The notes beneath the pieces are model-generated. The model was given only the letters and a program-made list of their open reading frames with translations, did not search any database and was not told where the DNA came from. Of a DNA stretch of 64,000 nucleotides, positions 55,954 to 64,000 are shown piece by piece. How positions within the stretch are numbered: position 1 is the stretch's first letter; each line of letters opens with the position of its first letter. Location of the stretch: NCBI RefSeq assembly GCF_003576645.1, contig NC_044930.1, positions 19,417,153-19,481,152 on the forward strand. Reading direction: 5' to 3'. A program made the position numbers and the translations under genes. Source of the DNA: Ipomoea triloba. Lineage: Eukaryota > Streptophyta > Magnoliopsida > Solanales > Convolvulaceae.

Positions 55954-58635
55954 TTACTTCTTGTTTGCTAGAATCTTCTTGTTAATTGCTTCTCGTGTCT
56001 TGATGAGGTTTTTTGTGTCTACCAAACTCAGATAGTCATCTGTGACATGGAAGAATAGGTAGTTTCTGAAAGCCTCCCCAACAAACTCACCTTCAATTAC
56101 TTCATTCTTCCACCAGTAGATACATTCTTCTGGAGACATGTTGCTGTGAAGAGACATTCCAACATACTTCACCAAATTGAAGATCTGATGGACGAGACTT
56201 TGCTCGGTGTCTTCTCTATTTCCGAACTTGAAGGCGATCATCTTTTGTTCATCTTTTCTTTCTTTCTCTGTTTGTTGTTCTTGCCTTTTCCTTTTTCTTT
56301 CTCTGTCTTCTTCTCTTCGCTTCTCTAATTCTTTTGTGCGCTGAACCCTTAGATCCTCCTTCCTCTTGGCTTCCTCCACTGCCTTGCTTATTGTCTTTGG
56401 GACTTTTGGAGGAGGTCCAGCTGGTTCACTTGCTGCCCTTTTCTTCTTGCTGGTTGTTGATGTCCTTTCCTGAGTATTTTCCCCCTTGGTGGCATCATCT
56501 GTGCGGGAAAGGAGGGTGGACATGCCTTCGAAGAGTGCTTGAAGTTGGGCAGGTACTTGGTTCGACAGATCATCGAGTAGTGCTTTCATCACGTCCTGTC
56601 GAAGTTCACTGGAATATTGGAAGGCTCGAAGCTCTGCTCGTATCTCAGCTAATTCAGCTCTCGCACCTGCAGCCTCTGCTCGAGCTACAGCAGCTTCATC
56701 TGCAGCTTTCCGTGCTGCATCCTCAGCCCATACTGCCTGTTCGAGAAGTTCGTTATGACGGCCTTGGGATTCACTTGTGCCAACAGCAGGCATTGCAGCA
56801 TTGCGGACAACAGCGAGTATCCTCTCGAGCTGAGCCATCTTCTGAGATTGATCAGCCATGAATTGACGCACTTCGCCAATGAAGGCTTCTTCGGCCTGTT
56901 GATCATAGTCAGAAGTAGAAGAAGAGAAGTGAGGAGTACCTTTTATCGGAGGGGACTTGGGTGCTTCCAGATTTCCACCCGTGACTTGCAGTTGCGAATC
57001 CACCTCTCGATTAAGTGTCTGAGGGATCGCAGGGACACTGGGTTCAGAGCGCGAAGGTAGCTCCATGTCAGGCGCTTCCCGGTTTCCACCTGAGGGATGG
57101 ATCACTTTTTGCTCTTCACCTCTCGAACTTGGAGCCTCAGCTTCAGCGACTGTTGAGATTGGATCAGCCAGGGAGGGATCTTCGGTATTGGACGCTTCCC
57201 GGTTTCCACCTGAGGGATGGATCACTTCTTGCTCTTCACCTCTCGAACCTGGATCCTCAGCTTCAGCGACTGTTGTGATTGGATCAGCCAGGGAGGGATC
57301 TTCGGTATTGGACGCTTCCCGGTTTCCATCCAATAGAAGTTCCCCCTCAGCGTGATCTCTCGAACTAGTGCTGGGAACTTGGTCATCTGCTGGTGAGGTT
57401 GGAGACGAAGTGTTGACGGGTGCTTCCCTGTTTTCACCTTCGATGGTTGCTTCGTCTTTCTCAGTACCTCTCGAATCAGCAGGACTTTGGACATTTTGCT
57501 CTCGTTGCTCATCAGATTGCACCTCAGCTTGCTCAGGTGAGTCAGGAATCACTATGGTTTCAGGAGCAGCTGGTGCACTCCACCTTTCTCTTTCCGTATC
57601 GATGGGAAAACCTGGGAGTTGTAGCAACGGTATTTCACCCTCTCGAATTGTCTGTGCTTCTTCGGTGTCATTCGAGGGTGTAGACTCAGGAGCTGGCAGC
57701 AGTATGACTGAGCTGGGTGCCACCTCAAGTGCTTCAGAGGTCTCGGATTCACCTCTCGAAGCTGCTACCTGTTCGTCCAGAGCAGAGAAATTTACTTGGG
57801 ACAAGGGGATTGCGGCTGTTGGTATTGGGTTCTCAGAATCATCTCGAGCAATCCCAGAGGTCTCTCCTGGACCTCTCGTATCCTCTACTTGATGTCCCAA
57901 GGATAATGCAGTGGCGAGCCTGATATGTTCTTGAAATTGAGCTTCTAATTCAGGATCCACTACAGGCTCGGCTTCAGCTTCTTGCGCATCAACAGCTATG
58001 CCCTTTCCCTTGTCAGATCGACCAAGATTTCTCCTGGTTACGTGCATCTCATGGGCAAGATTCAGAAGTTCATTGGCTGGGATTGCAGTGAGGTTTAACC
58101 AATTTAAAGCAAAGTCCTCCTCAGCCACCATATCTGCTGTTCTCGAAACCAGTTGATCAATCGGACCTGTTCTCCAGTTGATCCATCGAAGCACTCTGGA
58201 GAAGTCACCCAAGCTAGACATATTTTCAGTACTTTGATCCAACTGAGAAGTGATTTCAGCATTCAGCTCATCAGAGTTAGCAGACAGGATTTCTGTTGCC
58301 GATGCAGCTTCCACTGTTATCTCTCGAACCACCTCTCGTGGTTCCTCAACTTCTGTCTGTACTGGATCACTGATCCCAGTACCTTCAATCTCTCGAACTT
58401 CCTCTCGAGGTATAGCCAAGGATTCATCAGCAAAGCCAGCACCATCATCATTCAGAGCAACAAACATTTCGTCTGAGATGGATCGGATAGGGGGCACTCT
58501 CTCAACCTCAGCGGTCAGTGTAGCATGAGGTTCCCCCTGGGCCTGTGCCCTGTCTTCGAATGGTACTTGGATAGCTGAGGGTGTTACCTCTCGAATTTGA
58601 GAGATAGTTTTGGCCTTTTTAGCCCTCTTTGGCAA
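55954..58635 (-). CDS. Extra ORF of the Sirevirus-type element (893 aa, 3' of pol)
   Basis: An open frame of 893 codons between pol and the polypurine tract, where Sireviruses carry their additional (env-like) ORF. It begins MPKRAKKAKTISQIREV, a basic possible nuclear signal. Residues about 1-430 are acidic and low in structure. Residues about 445-525 contain two near-identical units with NREASNTEDPSLADPI and SRGEEQ. About 600-690 is an Ala/Arg/Glu coiled coil (EDAARKAADEAAVARAEAAG). About 740-815 is very basic (TSKKKRAASEPAGPPPKVPK, then KRREEDRERKRKRQ). The tail is folded-looking (HSNMSPEECIYWWKNEVIEG, NYLFFHVTDDYLSLVD). No signal peptide or membrane segment is visible, so env function is not supported. 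It looks like a nuclear or structural accessory protein of unknown role. A G-box and TATA box lie just upstream. The N at 58645 is 10 bp from the ATG. Confidence 0.7.
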   Translation of the reverse strand: MPKRAKKAKTISQIREVTPSAIQVPFEDRAQAQGEPHATLTAEVERVPPIRSISDEMFVALNDDGAGFADESLAIPREEVREIEGTGISDPVQTEVEEPREVVREITVEAASATEILSANSDELNAEITSQLDQSTENMSSLGDFSRVLRWINWRTGPIDQLVSRTADMVAEEDFALNWLNLTAIPANELLNLAHEMHVTRRNLGRSDKGKGIAVDAQEAEAEPVVDPELEAQFQEHIRLATALSLGHQVEDTRGPGETSGIARDDSENPIPTAAIPLSQVNFSALDEQVAASRGESETSEALEVAPSSVILLPAPESTPSNDTEEAQTIREGEIPLLQLPGFPIDTERERWSAPAAPETIVIPDSPEQAEVQSDEQREQNVQSPADSRGTEKDEATIEGENREAPVNTSSPTSPADDQVPSTSSRDHAEGELLLDGNREASNTEDPSLADPITTVAEAEDPGSRGEEQEVIHPSGGNREASNTEDPSLADPISTVAEAEAPSSRGEEQKVIHPSGGNREAPDMELPSRSEPSVPAIPQTLNREVDSQLQVTGGNLEAPKSPPIKGTPHFSSSTSDYDQQAEEAFIGEVRQFMADQSQKMAQLERILAVVRNAAMPAVGTSESQGRHNELLEQAVWAEDAARKAADEAAVARAEAAGARAELAEIRAELRAFQYSSELRQDVMKALLDDLSNQVPAQLQALFEGMSTLLSRTDDATKGENTQERTSTTSKKKRAASEPAGPPPKVPKTISKAVEEAKRKEDLRVQRTKELEKRREEDRERKRKRQEQQTEKERKDEQKMIAFKFGNREDTEQSLVHQIFNLVKYVGMSLHSNMSPEECIYWWKNEVIEGEFVGEAFRNYLFFHVTDDYLSLVDTKNLIKTREAINKKILANKK

Positions 58636-58644
58636 GGCAACCCT

Positions 58645-58645
58645 N
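58645..58645. other. Single-N assembly join
   Basis: Lies between the extra ORF start and its upstream region. Copy 2 has about 260 bp more sequence at the equivalent place. Confidence 0.95.
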
Positions 58646-58713
58646 GTAAGATATGGTAAGGGTATTTTGGTAAGATATAATACGGTTTTGGATAGTGGGA
58701 TATAAAGAGATGA

Positions 58714-58791
58714 TATTTATATAAGCATGCTCCCACTTATCAAAATAATGCCTTTAAGAGCAGAAAACCGTCAGTAACCGAAGACCACGTG
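58714..58791 (-). promoter_or_regulatory. Promoter-like module upstream of the extra ORF
   Basis: Read on -, a G-box (GCCACGTGG, core 58786-58791) is followed about 60 bp later by CTTATATAAATA (58725-58714), 80-90 bp before the ATG at 58635. The same pair occurs in copy 2 near 61636 and 61565. Spacing fits a core promoter; function is inferred. Confidence 0.45.
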
Positions 58792-58881
58792 GCTAACATT
58801 AATGCCCAAAGTTAGCCATTCCACATATATCCGTTGAGCGCATTAGTTTTACCTCTCGAAGGTAAACTCTCGACTTTGCTA

Positions 58882-59214
58882 GGTTAAGGATCTTCCCCCC
58901 GAGTGATCGATCCCTAACCCTCCTTATTCCTCCATCTGAGCATGCCTGTGGTTAAGGATCTTCCCCCCGAGTGATCGATCCCTAACCCTCCTTATTCCTC
59001 CATCTGAGCATGCCTGTGGTTAAGGATCTTCCCCCTGAGTGATTGATCCCTAAACCTCCTTATTCCTCCATCTAAGCATTCCTGTGGTTAAGGATCTTCC
59101 CCCTGAGTGATCGATCCCTAACCTCCTCCTTATTCCTCCATCTGAGCATTCCTGTGGTTAAGGATCTTCCCCCTGAGTGATCGATCCCTAACCCTCCTTA
59201 TTCCTCCATTTAGA
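58882..59214. repeat. 68-bp tandem repeat, five units
   Basis: Units start GGTTAAGGATCTTCCCCC at 58882, 58950, 59018, 59086 and 59156, each with GAGTGATCGATCCCTAA and TTATTCCTCCATCTGAGCAT. Copy 2 (about 61732-61845) has under two units. Confidence 0.92.
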
Positions 59215-59549
59215 GATACGTAGATAGTCAGTTTGATATCTTTCGAAGTGATCTCTCGAACTACCCTTCTTCGAGACATAACACAAAAAGGCAAACTGAA
59301 CATGTACCTCTCGAACTACCTTTCGAACACAGATTGCGATACGGAGACAAGATTGATTCATCAAAAGAAGATATCACTTGGAACATTTCCTTAAGTTCAT
59401 TTAGTGATTTTTGAAAGCATTACATATGAATCAATATCCTATTAGATTCCATAGAAACTTTTGTTTGGCCTTGGGCAGCCTAATAGGAATCTATCGTTAG
59501 AACATGAACTAGCCATCTAAAGTCCTATTTCTCCTAATAACAGAACTAG

Positions 59550-59574
59550 NNNNNNNNNNNNNNNNNNNNNNNNN
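59550..59574. other. Assembly gap (25 N)
   Basis: Separates the two copies of the extra-ORF region. Confidence 0.99.
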
Positions 59575-61216
59575 TCATCTTTTGTTCATCTTTTCTTTCT
59601 TTCTCTGTTTGTTGTTCTTGCCTTTTCCTTTTTCTTTCTCTGTCTTCTTCTCTTCGCTTCTCTAATTCTTTTTGTGCGCTGAACCCTTAGATCCTCCTTC
59701 CTCTTGGCTTCCTCCACTGCCTTGCTTATTGTCTTTGGGACTTTTGGAGGAGGTCCAGCTGGTTCACTTGCTGCCTTTTCTTCTTGCTGTTGTTGATGTC
59801 CTTTCCTGAGTATTTTCCCCTTGGTGGCATCATCTGTGCGGGAAAGAAGGGTGGACATGCCTTCGAAGAGTGCTTGAAGTTGGGCAGGACTTGGTTCGAC
59901 AGGTCATCGAGTAGTGCTTTGATTACGTCCTGTCGAAGCTCACTAGAGTATTGAAGGCTCGAAGCTCTGCTCGTATCTCAGCTAATTCAGCTCGCACTTG
60001 CAGCCTCTGCTCGAGCTACAGCAGCTTCATCTGCAGCTTTCCGTGCTGCATCCTCAGCCCATACTGCCTGTTCGAGAAGTTCTGCATGACGGCCTTGGGA
60101 TTCACTTGTGCCAGCAGCAGGCATTGCAGCATTGCGGACAACAGCGAGTATCCTCTCGAGCTGAGCCATCTTCTGAGATTGATCAGCCATGAATTGACGC
60201 ACTTCGCCAATGAAGGCTTCTTCGGCCTGTTGATCATAGTCAGAAGTAGAAGAAGAGAAGTGAGAAGTACCTTTTATCGGAGGGGACTTGGGTGCTTCCA
60301 GATTTCCACCATGACTTGCAGTTGCGAGTCCACCTCTCGATTGAGTGTCTGAGGGGTCGCAGGGACACTGGGTTCAGAGCGGAAGGTAGCTCCCGGTTTC
60401 CACCTGAGGGATGGATCACTTCTTGCTCTTCACCTCTCGAACCTGGAGCCTCAGCTTCAGCGACTGTTGAGATTGGATCAGCCAGGGAGGGATCTTCGTA
60501 TTGGACGCTTCCCGGTTTCCATCCAATAGAAGTTCCCCCTCAGCGTGATCTCTCGAACTAGTGCTGGGGAACTTGGTCATCTGCTGGTGAGGTTGGAGAC
60601 GAATGGTCGGGTGCTTCCCTGTTTCCACCTTCGATGGTTGCTTCGTCTTCCTCAGTACCTCTCGAATCAGCAGGACTTGGACATTTTGCTCTCGTTGCTC
60701 ATCAGATTGCACCTCAGCTTGCTCAGGTGAGTCAGGAATCACTATGGTTTCAGGAGCAGCTGGTGCACTCCACCTTTCTCTTTCCGTATCGATGGGAAAA
60801 CCTGGGAGTTGGAGCAACGGTATTTCACCCTCTCGAATTGTCTGTGCTTCATCGGTGTCATTCGAGGGTGTGGACTCAAGTGCTGGCAGCAGTATGACTG
60901 AGCTGGGTGCCACCTCAAGTGCTTCAGAGGTCTCGGATTCACCTCTCGAAGCTGCTACCTGTTCGTCCAGAGCAGAGAAATTTAATTGGGACAAGGGGAT
61001 TGCGGCTGTTGGTATTGGATTCTCAGAATCATCTCGAGCAATCCCAGAGGTCTCTCCTGGACCTCTCGTATCCTCTACTTGATGTCCCAAGGATAATGCA
61101 GTGGCGAGCCTGATATCTTCTTGAAATTGAGCTTCTAATTCAGGATCCACTACAGGCTCGGCTTCAGCTTCTTGCGCATCAACAGCTATGCCCTTTTCCC
61201 TTGTCAGATTGACCAA
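59575..61216 (-). pseudogene. Second, disrupted copy of the extra ORF
   Basis: Matches 56239-58015 closely but with many 1-2-nt indels that break the frame, for example near 59665, 59790, 59890, 59995, 60310, 60385 and 60500. The longest open part is 60416-61216. One of the two internal repeat units is missing. The C-terminal end and N-terminus are absent. It could be a decayed copy or a poorly polished second assembly of the same region. Confidence 0.75.
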
Positions 61217-62131
61217 GATTTCTTCTGGTTACGTGCATCTCATGGTAAGGAAGAAGAATTTGGCTTTTATTGAGTAGTACAGTGTTTTTGGAGGGAATGT
61301 GTACAGTGTTTAGGATTTGGGGTTTTGGGTATTCGGTTTGAGCTTGAATCCGGGTAAGGAAGAAGAATTTGGCTTTTATATCATGTGGATTCGGTTGGAT
61401 ATATGGGTAGGGTTGAGAGCTTGACCCGAAACAGAGATCCCGGTTAATTTAAAAGAATTTAAGGTCAGAAATACCCTTTATAACGGTTATGTATGTAAGA
61501 TATGGTAAGGGTATTTTGGTAAATATAATACGGTTTTGGATAGTGGGATATAAAGAGATGATATTTATATAAGCCTGCTCCCACTTATCAAGATAATGCC
61601 TTTAAGAGCGGAAAACCGTCATTAACCGAAGACCACGTGGCTAACATTAATGCCCAAAGTTAGCCATTCCACATATATCCGTTGAGCTCATTAGTTTTAC
61701 TCTCGAAGGTAAACTCTCGATTTTGCTAGTTTAAGGATCTTCCCCCTGAGTGATTGATCCCTAAACCTCCTATTCCTCCATCTAAGCACTGGTTAAGGAT
61801 CCCCCTGAGTGATCGATCCCTAACCCTCCTTATTCCTCCATTTAGAGATACGTAGATAGTCAGTTTGATATCTTTCGAAGTGATCTCTCGAACTACCCTT
61901 CTTCGAGAGCATAACACAGACCTTTGCGCGATACGGAGACAAGATTGATTCATCAAAAGATATCACTTGGAACATTTCCTTAAGTTCATTTAGTGATTTT
62001 CGAAAACATTACATATGAATCAATATCCTATTAGATTCCATAGAAACTTTTGTTTGGCCTTGGAGCCTAATAGGAATCTATCGTTAGAGCAGGAACTAGC
62101 CATCTAAAGTCCTATTTCTCTAATAACAGAA
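61217..62131 (-). mobile_element. Spacer between small ORF and extra ORF, copy 2
   Basis: Matches 58646-59549 from about 61495 rightward, including G-box and TATA-like module. It has an extra leader-like stretch (61232-61490) with a repeated AAGCCAAATTCTTCTTCCTT (on -). No ORF. Confidence 0.6.
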
Positions 62132-62503
62132 CTAGGGGTGGCTACTCCCTTTCTTGTTCTTCTCTCCGCTGCTGCCTTCCTCACAGGCTTCATCTCCCTT
62201 TCCCTTGGTTCTCCATTTGGTTGAGGGAGGTCCTTTTCCAGAATGTGCAGCGGTAGGAGTCCCACTTGTGCAAGACTCTTCTCCTGACTCCAGTATCCCA
62301 TCGTTGTGGATCTCCTCGCATTTGGGGATCCATTTACCTTGGATGGGAATAGGATGCTTGCTTGGATTATCAGGAAGCTCCGCAATCTGTTCACCCTTCG
62401 TTGATTCTGGATAGTTCTCTCCTTGAAAGTCTTTGGACTTCGTTGCTGATTTTCTCCCTCTATACCAGAACGGTACATCGTCTTTTCCTTTCTTCTTCTC
62501 CAT
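62132..62503 (-). CDS. Small basic ORF between pol and the extra ORF
   Basis: 123 codons on - from MEKKKGKDDVPFWYRGRKSA. An upstream in-frame ATG at 62599 would add 32 residues. Lys/Glu/Ser-rich, with KHPIPIQGKWIPKCEEIHND and a basic tail (SGEKNKKGSS). No known domain. It starts about 200 bp after the pol stop in the same direction. It could be a separate accessory ORF or the first part of the extra ORF in an intact element. Confidence 0.4.
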   Translation of the reverse strand: MEKKKGKDDVPFWYRGRKSATKSKDFQGENYPESTKGEQIAELPDNPSKHPIPIQGKWIPKCEEIHNDGILESGEESCTSGTPTAAHSGKGPPSTKWRTKGKGDEACEEGSSGEKNKKGSSHP

Positions 62504-62701
62504 GAAGAAGTCGATGACATAAACTGCTGAAGGAAACCCTCTATTTATAGCCCAAAAAGTTACCACTGTAGAGTCACGGGATGCTGTATGAATGACCATT
62601 CAATGCTGTGTAACTCCAAGACTGCCATAAAGTTGATGAAACCGCTCCTCACATGCGAAACAGTTCATGGCACTAAATACAAGAAGATAAGATTTGATCA
62701 T

Positions 62702-64000
62702 TCATCCCAATTCTATCATTCCCAATTCTAACCTTAGTTGAGAGAATCTATTTTCACATAACGCTTTTGTGAAAATATCTGCTAGTTGCTCCTCCGTTGC
62801 AACGTATTCCAAAGTTATATCCTTTTTCTCAACATGGTCTCGGATGAAGTGATACTTGATATCAATGTGTTTTGTTCTTGAATGTAACACTGGATTCTGA
62901 GTGATAGCTATAGCACTTGTGTTGTCACACATGATCTTAACCTCTTTACATTCAACACCATAATCCAGTAGTTGTTGCTTCATCCATAAAACCAGAGCAC
63001 AGCAACTTCCAGCTGCTACATATTCTGCCTCAGCGGTGCTTGTAGCTATCGAATGCTGTTTCTTGCTAAACCATGAGACAAGTCTTCCACCTAGAAACTG
63101 ACATGTCCCTGATGTGCTCTTTCGATCTATTTTACAACCGGCAAAGTCCGCATCTGAATAACCCATAAGTTCGAAAGATCCACCTCTCGAATACCAAAGT
63201 CCAACACTTTGCGTACCTTTGAGATATCTAAGGATCTTTTTAGATGCATTTAAGTGACTTTCCTTAGGACTTGCCTGAAATCTAGCACATACACCTACTG
63301 CAAAGGATATATCTGGTCTACTAGCAGTTAAATAAAGAAGAGATCCGATGATACCTCGATATGTAGTTTGATCGACCTCTCGACCTTCACTGTCGACATC
63401 GATACGTAGAGAGGTTCCCATGGGTACTTTGACTGAGGATTTCCCTTCTATATTGTATTTTCTGAGCAGATCCTTGGTGTATTTCTCCTGATTGATGAAG
63501 ATACCTTCCTTAAGCTGTCTCACTTGTAATCCAAGGAAGTAGTTTAGTTCTCCCATCATGCTCATCTCGAACTTCCCTTTCATCAACCTGGAGAACTTCT
63601 CGCACAAGTCTGGATTGGTGCTTCCAAAAATGATATCGTCCACATAGATTTGCACCAATAAGATGTGATCCCCATCCTTAATTCTAAACAATGTTTTGTC
63701 CACTAGGCCTTTGGTGAACCCACACTGAAGTAGAAAAGAGGATAAGGTATCATACCAAGCTCTCGGAGCTTGTTTTAAGCCGTAAAGTGCCTTCTTCAAC
63801 TTGTATACTTTGTCAGCTCCCACGTCCTTCAAGAAACCCGGAGGTTGTTCAACATACACCTCTTCTTCGAGAAGTCCGTTCAGAAAAGCGCTATTGACAT
63901 CCATTTGATATACTTTAAAGTCTTTGAAGGCGGCATATGCGAGAAATATGCGTATGGCTTCGAGACGTGCCACTGGAGCGAAGGTTTCATCAAAATCTAT
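62702..64000 (-). CDS. Sirevirus-type Ty1/copia pol, C-terminal part (RT and RNase H)
   Basis: Open from the right window edge ([19 protein letters not shown]) to the stop at 62702, 433 residues; the 5' part is outside. RT motifs: [20 protein letters not shown] with the first catalytic Asp, [16 protein letters not shown], and [10 protein letters not shown], the YVDD box. Then [14 protein letters not shown] and [20 protein letters not shown]. RNase H follows: [59 protein letters not shown] and [12 protein letters not shown]. The wording is that of the SIRE/Maximus lineage. The enzyme copies element RNA to DNA in cytoplasmic particles. No stop or frameshift in the visible part, so the element may be recent. 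Confidence 0.93.
   Translation of the reverse strand: MDFDETFAPVARLEAIRIFLAYAAFKDFKVYQMDVNSAFLNGLLEEEVYVEQPPGFLKDVGADKVYKLKKALYGLKQAPRAWYDTLSSFLLQCGFTKGLVDKTLFRIKDGDHILLVQIYVDDIIFGSTNPDLCEKFSRLMKGKFEMSMMGELNYFLGLQVRQLKEGIFINQEKYTKDLLRKYNIEGKSSVKVPMGTSLRIDVDSEGREVDQTTYRGIIGSLLYLTASRPDISFAVGVCARFQASPKESHLNASKKILRYLKGTQSVGLWYSRGGSFELMGYSDADFAGCKIDRKSTSGTCQFLGGRLVSWFSKKQHSIATSTAEAEYVAAGSCCALVLWMKQQLLDYGVECKEVKIMCDNTSAIAITQNPVLHSRTKHIDIKYHFIRDHVEKKDITLEYVATEEQLADIFTKALCENRFSQLRLELGMIELG

Noticed and set aside
56334..58528. Many + strand ORFs opposite the 893-aa ORF
   Set aside because: Shadows of the - strand coding sequence caused by its biased composition.
55954..58635. Calling the 893-aa ORF an envelope protein
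   Set aside because: No signal peptide, transmembrane segment or cysteine pattern is visible; position alone is not enough.

Overview
The window is nuclear DNA of a flowering plant, almost certainly a eudicot. The evidence is split genes with GT..AG introns, AT-rich spacers, many plant transposon families, and three recognisable host genes. I cannot name the species from sequence alone. The assembly is gapped: N runs at 53511-54011, 54375-54705 and 59550-59574, and single-N joins at 27158, 54984, 55126 and 58645. Several apparent duplications coincide with these joins.

Host genes. NRPD4/NRPE4-like, the fourth subunit shared by RNA polymerases IV and V, is on + at 1309-4676 in nine coding exons. 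An RGLG-type RING E3 ubiquitin ligase with a copine/vWA domain is on + at 36662-39087 in nine coding exons. It converges with a GPI-anchored GH17/X8 beta-1,3-glucanase on - at 42366-39392 in two exons.

Other coding material. At 20.4-25.9 kb a left-pointing and a right-pointing B3-domain-like gene flank a tiny gene for an RNase H1 hybrid-binding (viroplasmin-like) protein. The only coding codon of its first exon is the ATG. This block also holds a minisatellite and a tandem array of a palindromic box that recurs elsewhere in the window. A FAR1-like transposase relic lies at 47.6-50.4 kb, a FUSED/TIO-like kinase fragment at 17-18.4 kb, and a MULE transposase fragment at 28.6-29.1 kb.

Mobile DNA makes up most of the rest. 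From left to right: a Ty1/copia 3' end (1-453); a SINE-like insert with a 15-bp target duplication (709-829); a decayed LINE split by a Tourist-like MITE (5.57-8.67 kb); a complete 4.95-kb Mutator-like element with 9-bp target duplications, a decayed transposase and an antisense GRF-zinc-finger gene (9091-14042); a hAT element with an 8-bp target duplication (17131-18261); a fold-back Mutator MITE with a 9-bp target duplication (18975-19894); a probable solo LTR, present twice because of a suspicious identical duplication (25.9-28.7 kb); several inverted-repeat MITEs; a chimeric Pack-MULE nested in a Tourist-like element (33.7-35.6 kb); a 4-kb Helitron (43186-47173); inverted LTR-like arms inside the FAR1 relic; a Ty3/gypsy LTR (50.5-53.2 kb); and, filling 54-64 kb on -, the 3' half of a Sirevirus-type Ty1/copia element (pol, a small ORF, an 893-aa extra ORF, polypurine tract, LTR).

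The most interesting items are the MULE with its opposite-strand GRF gene, the two-gene Pack-MULE, the RNase H1-HBD/B3/palindrome block, and the Sirevirus extra ORF with its own promoter-like module and an element-wide TCTCGA motif.
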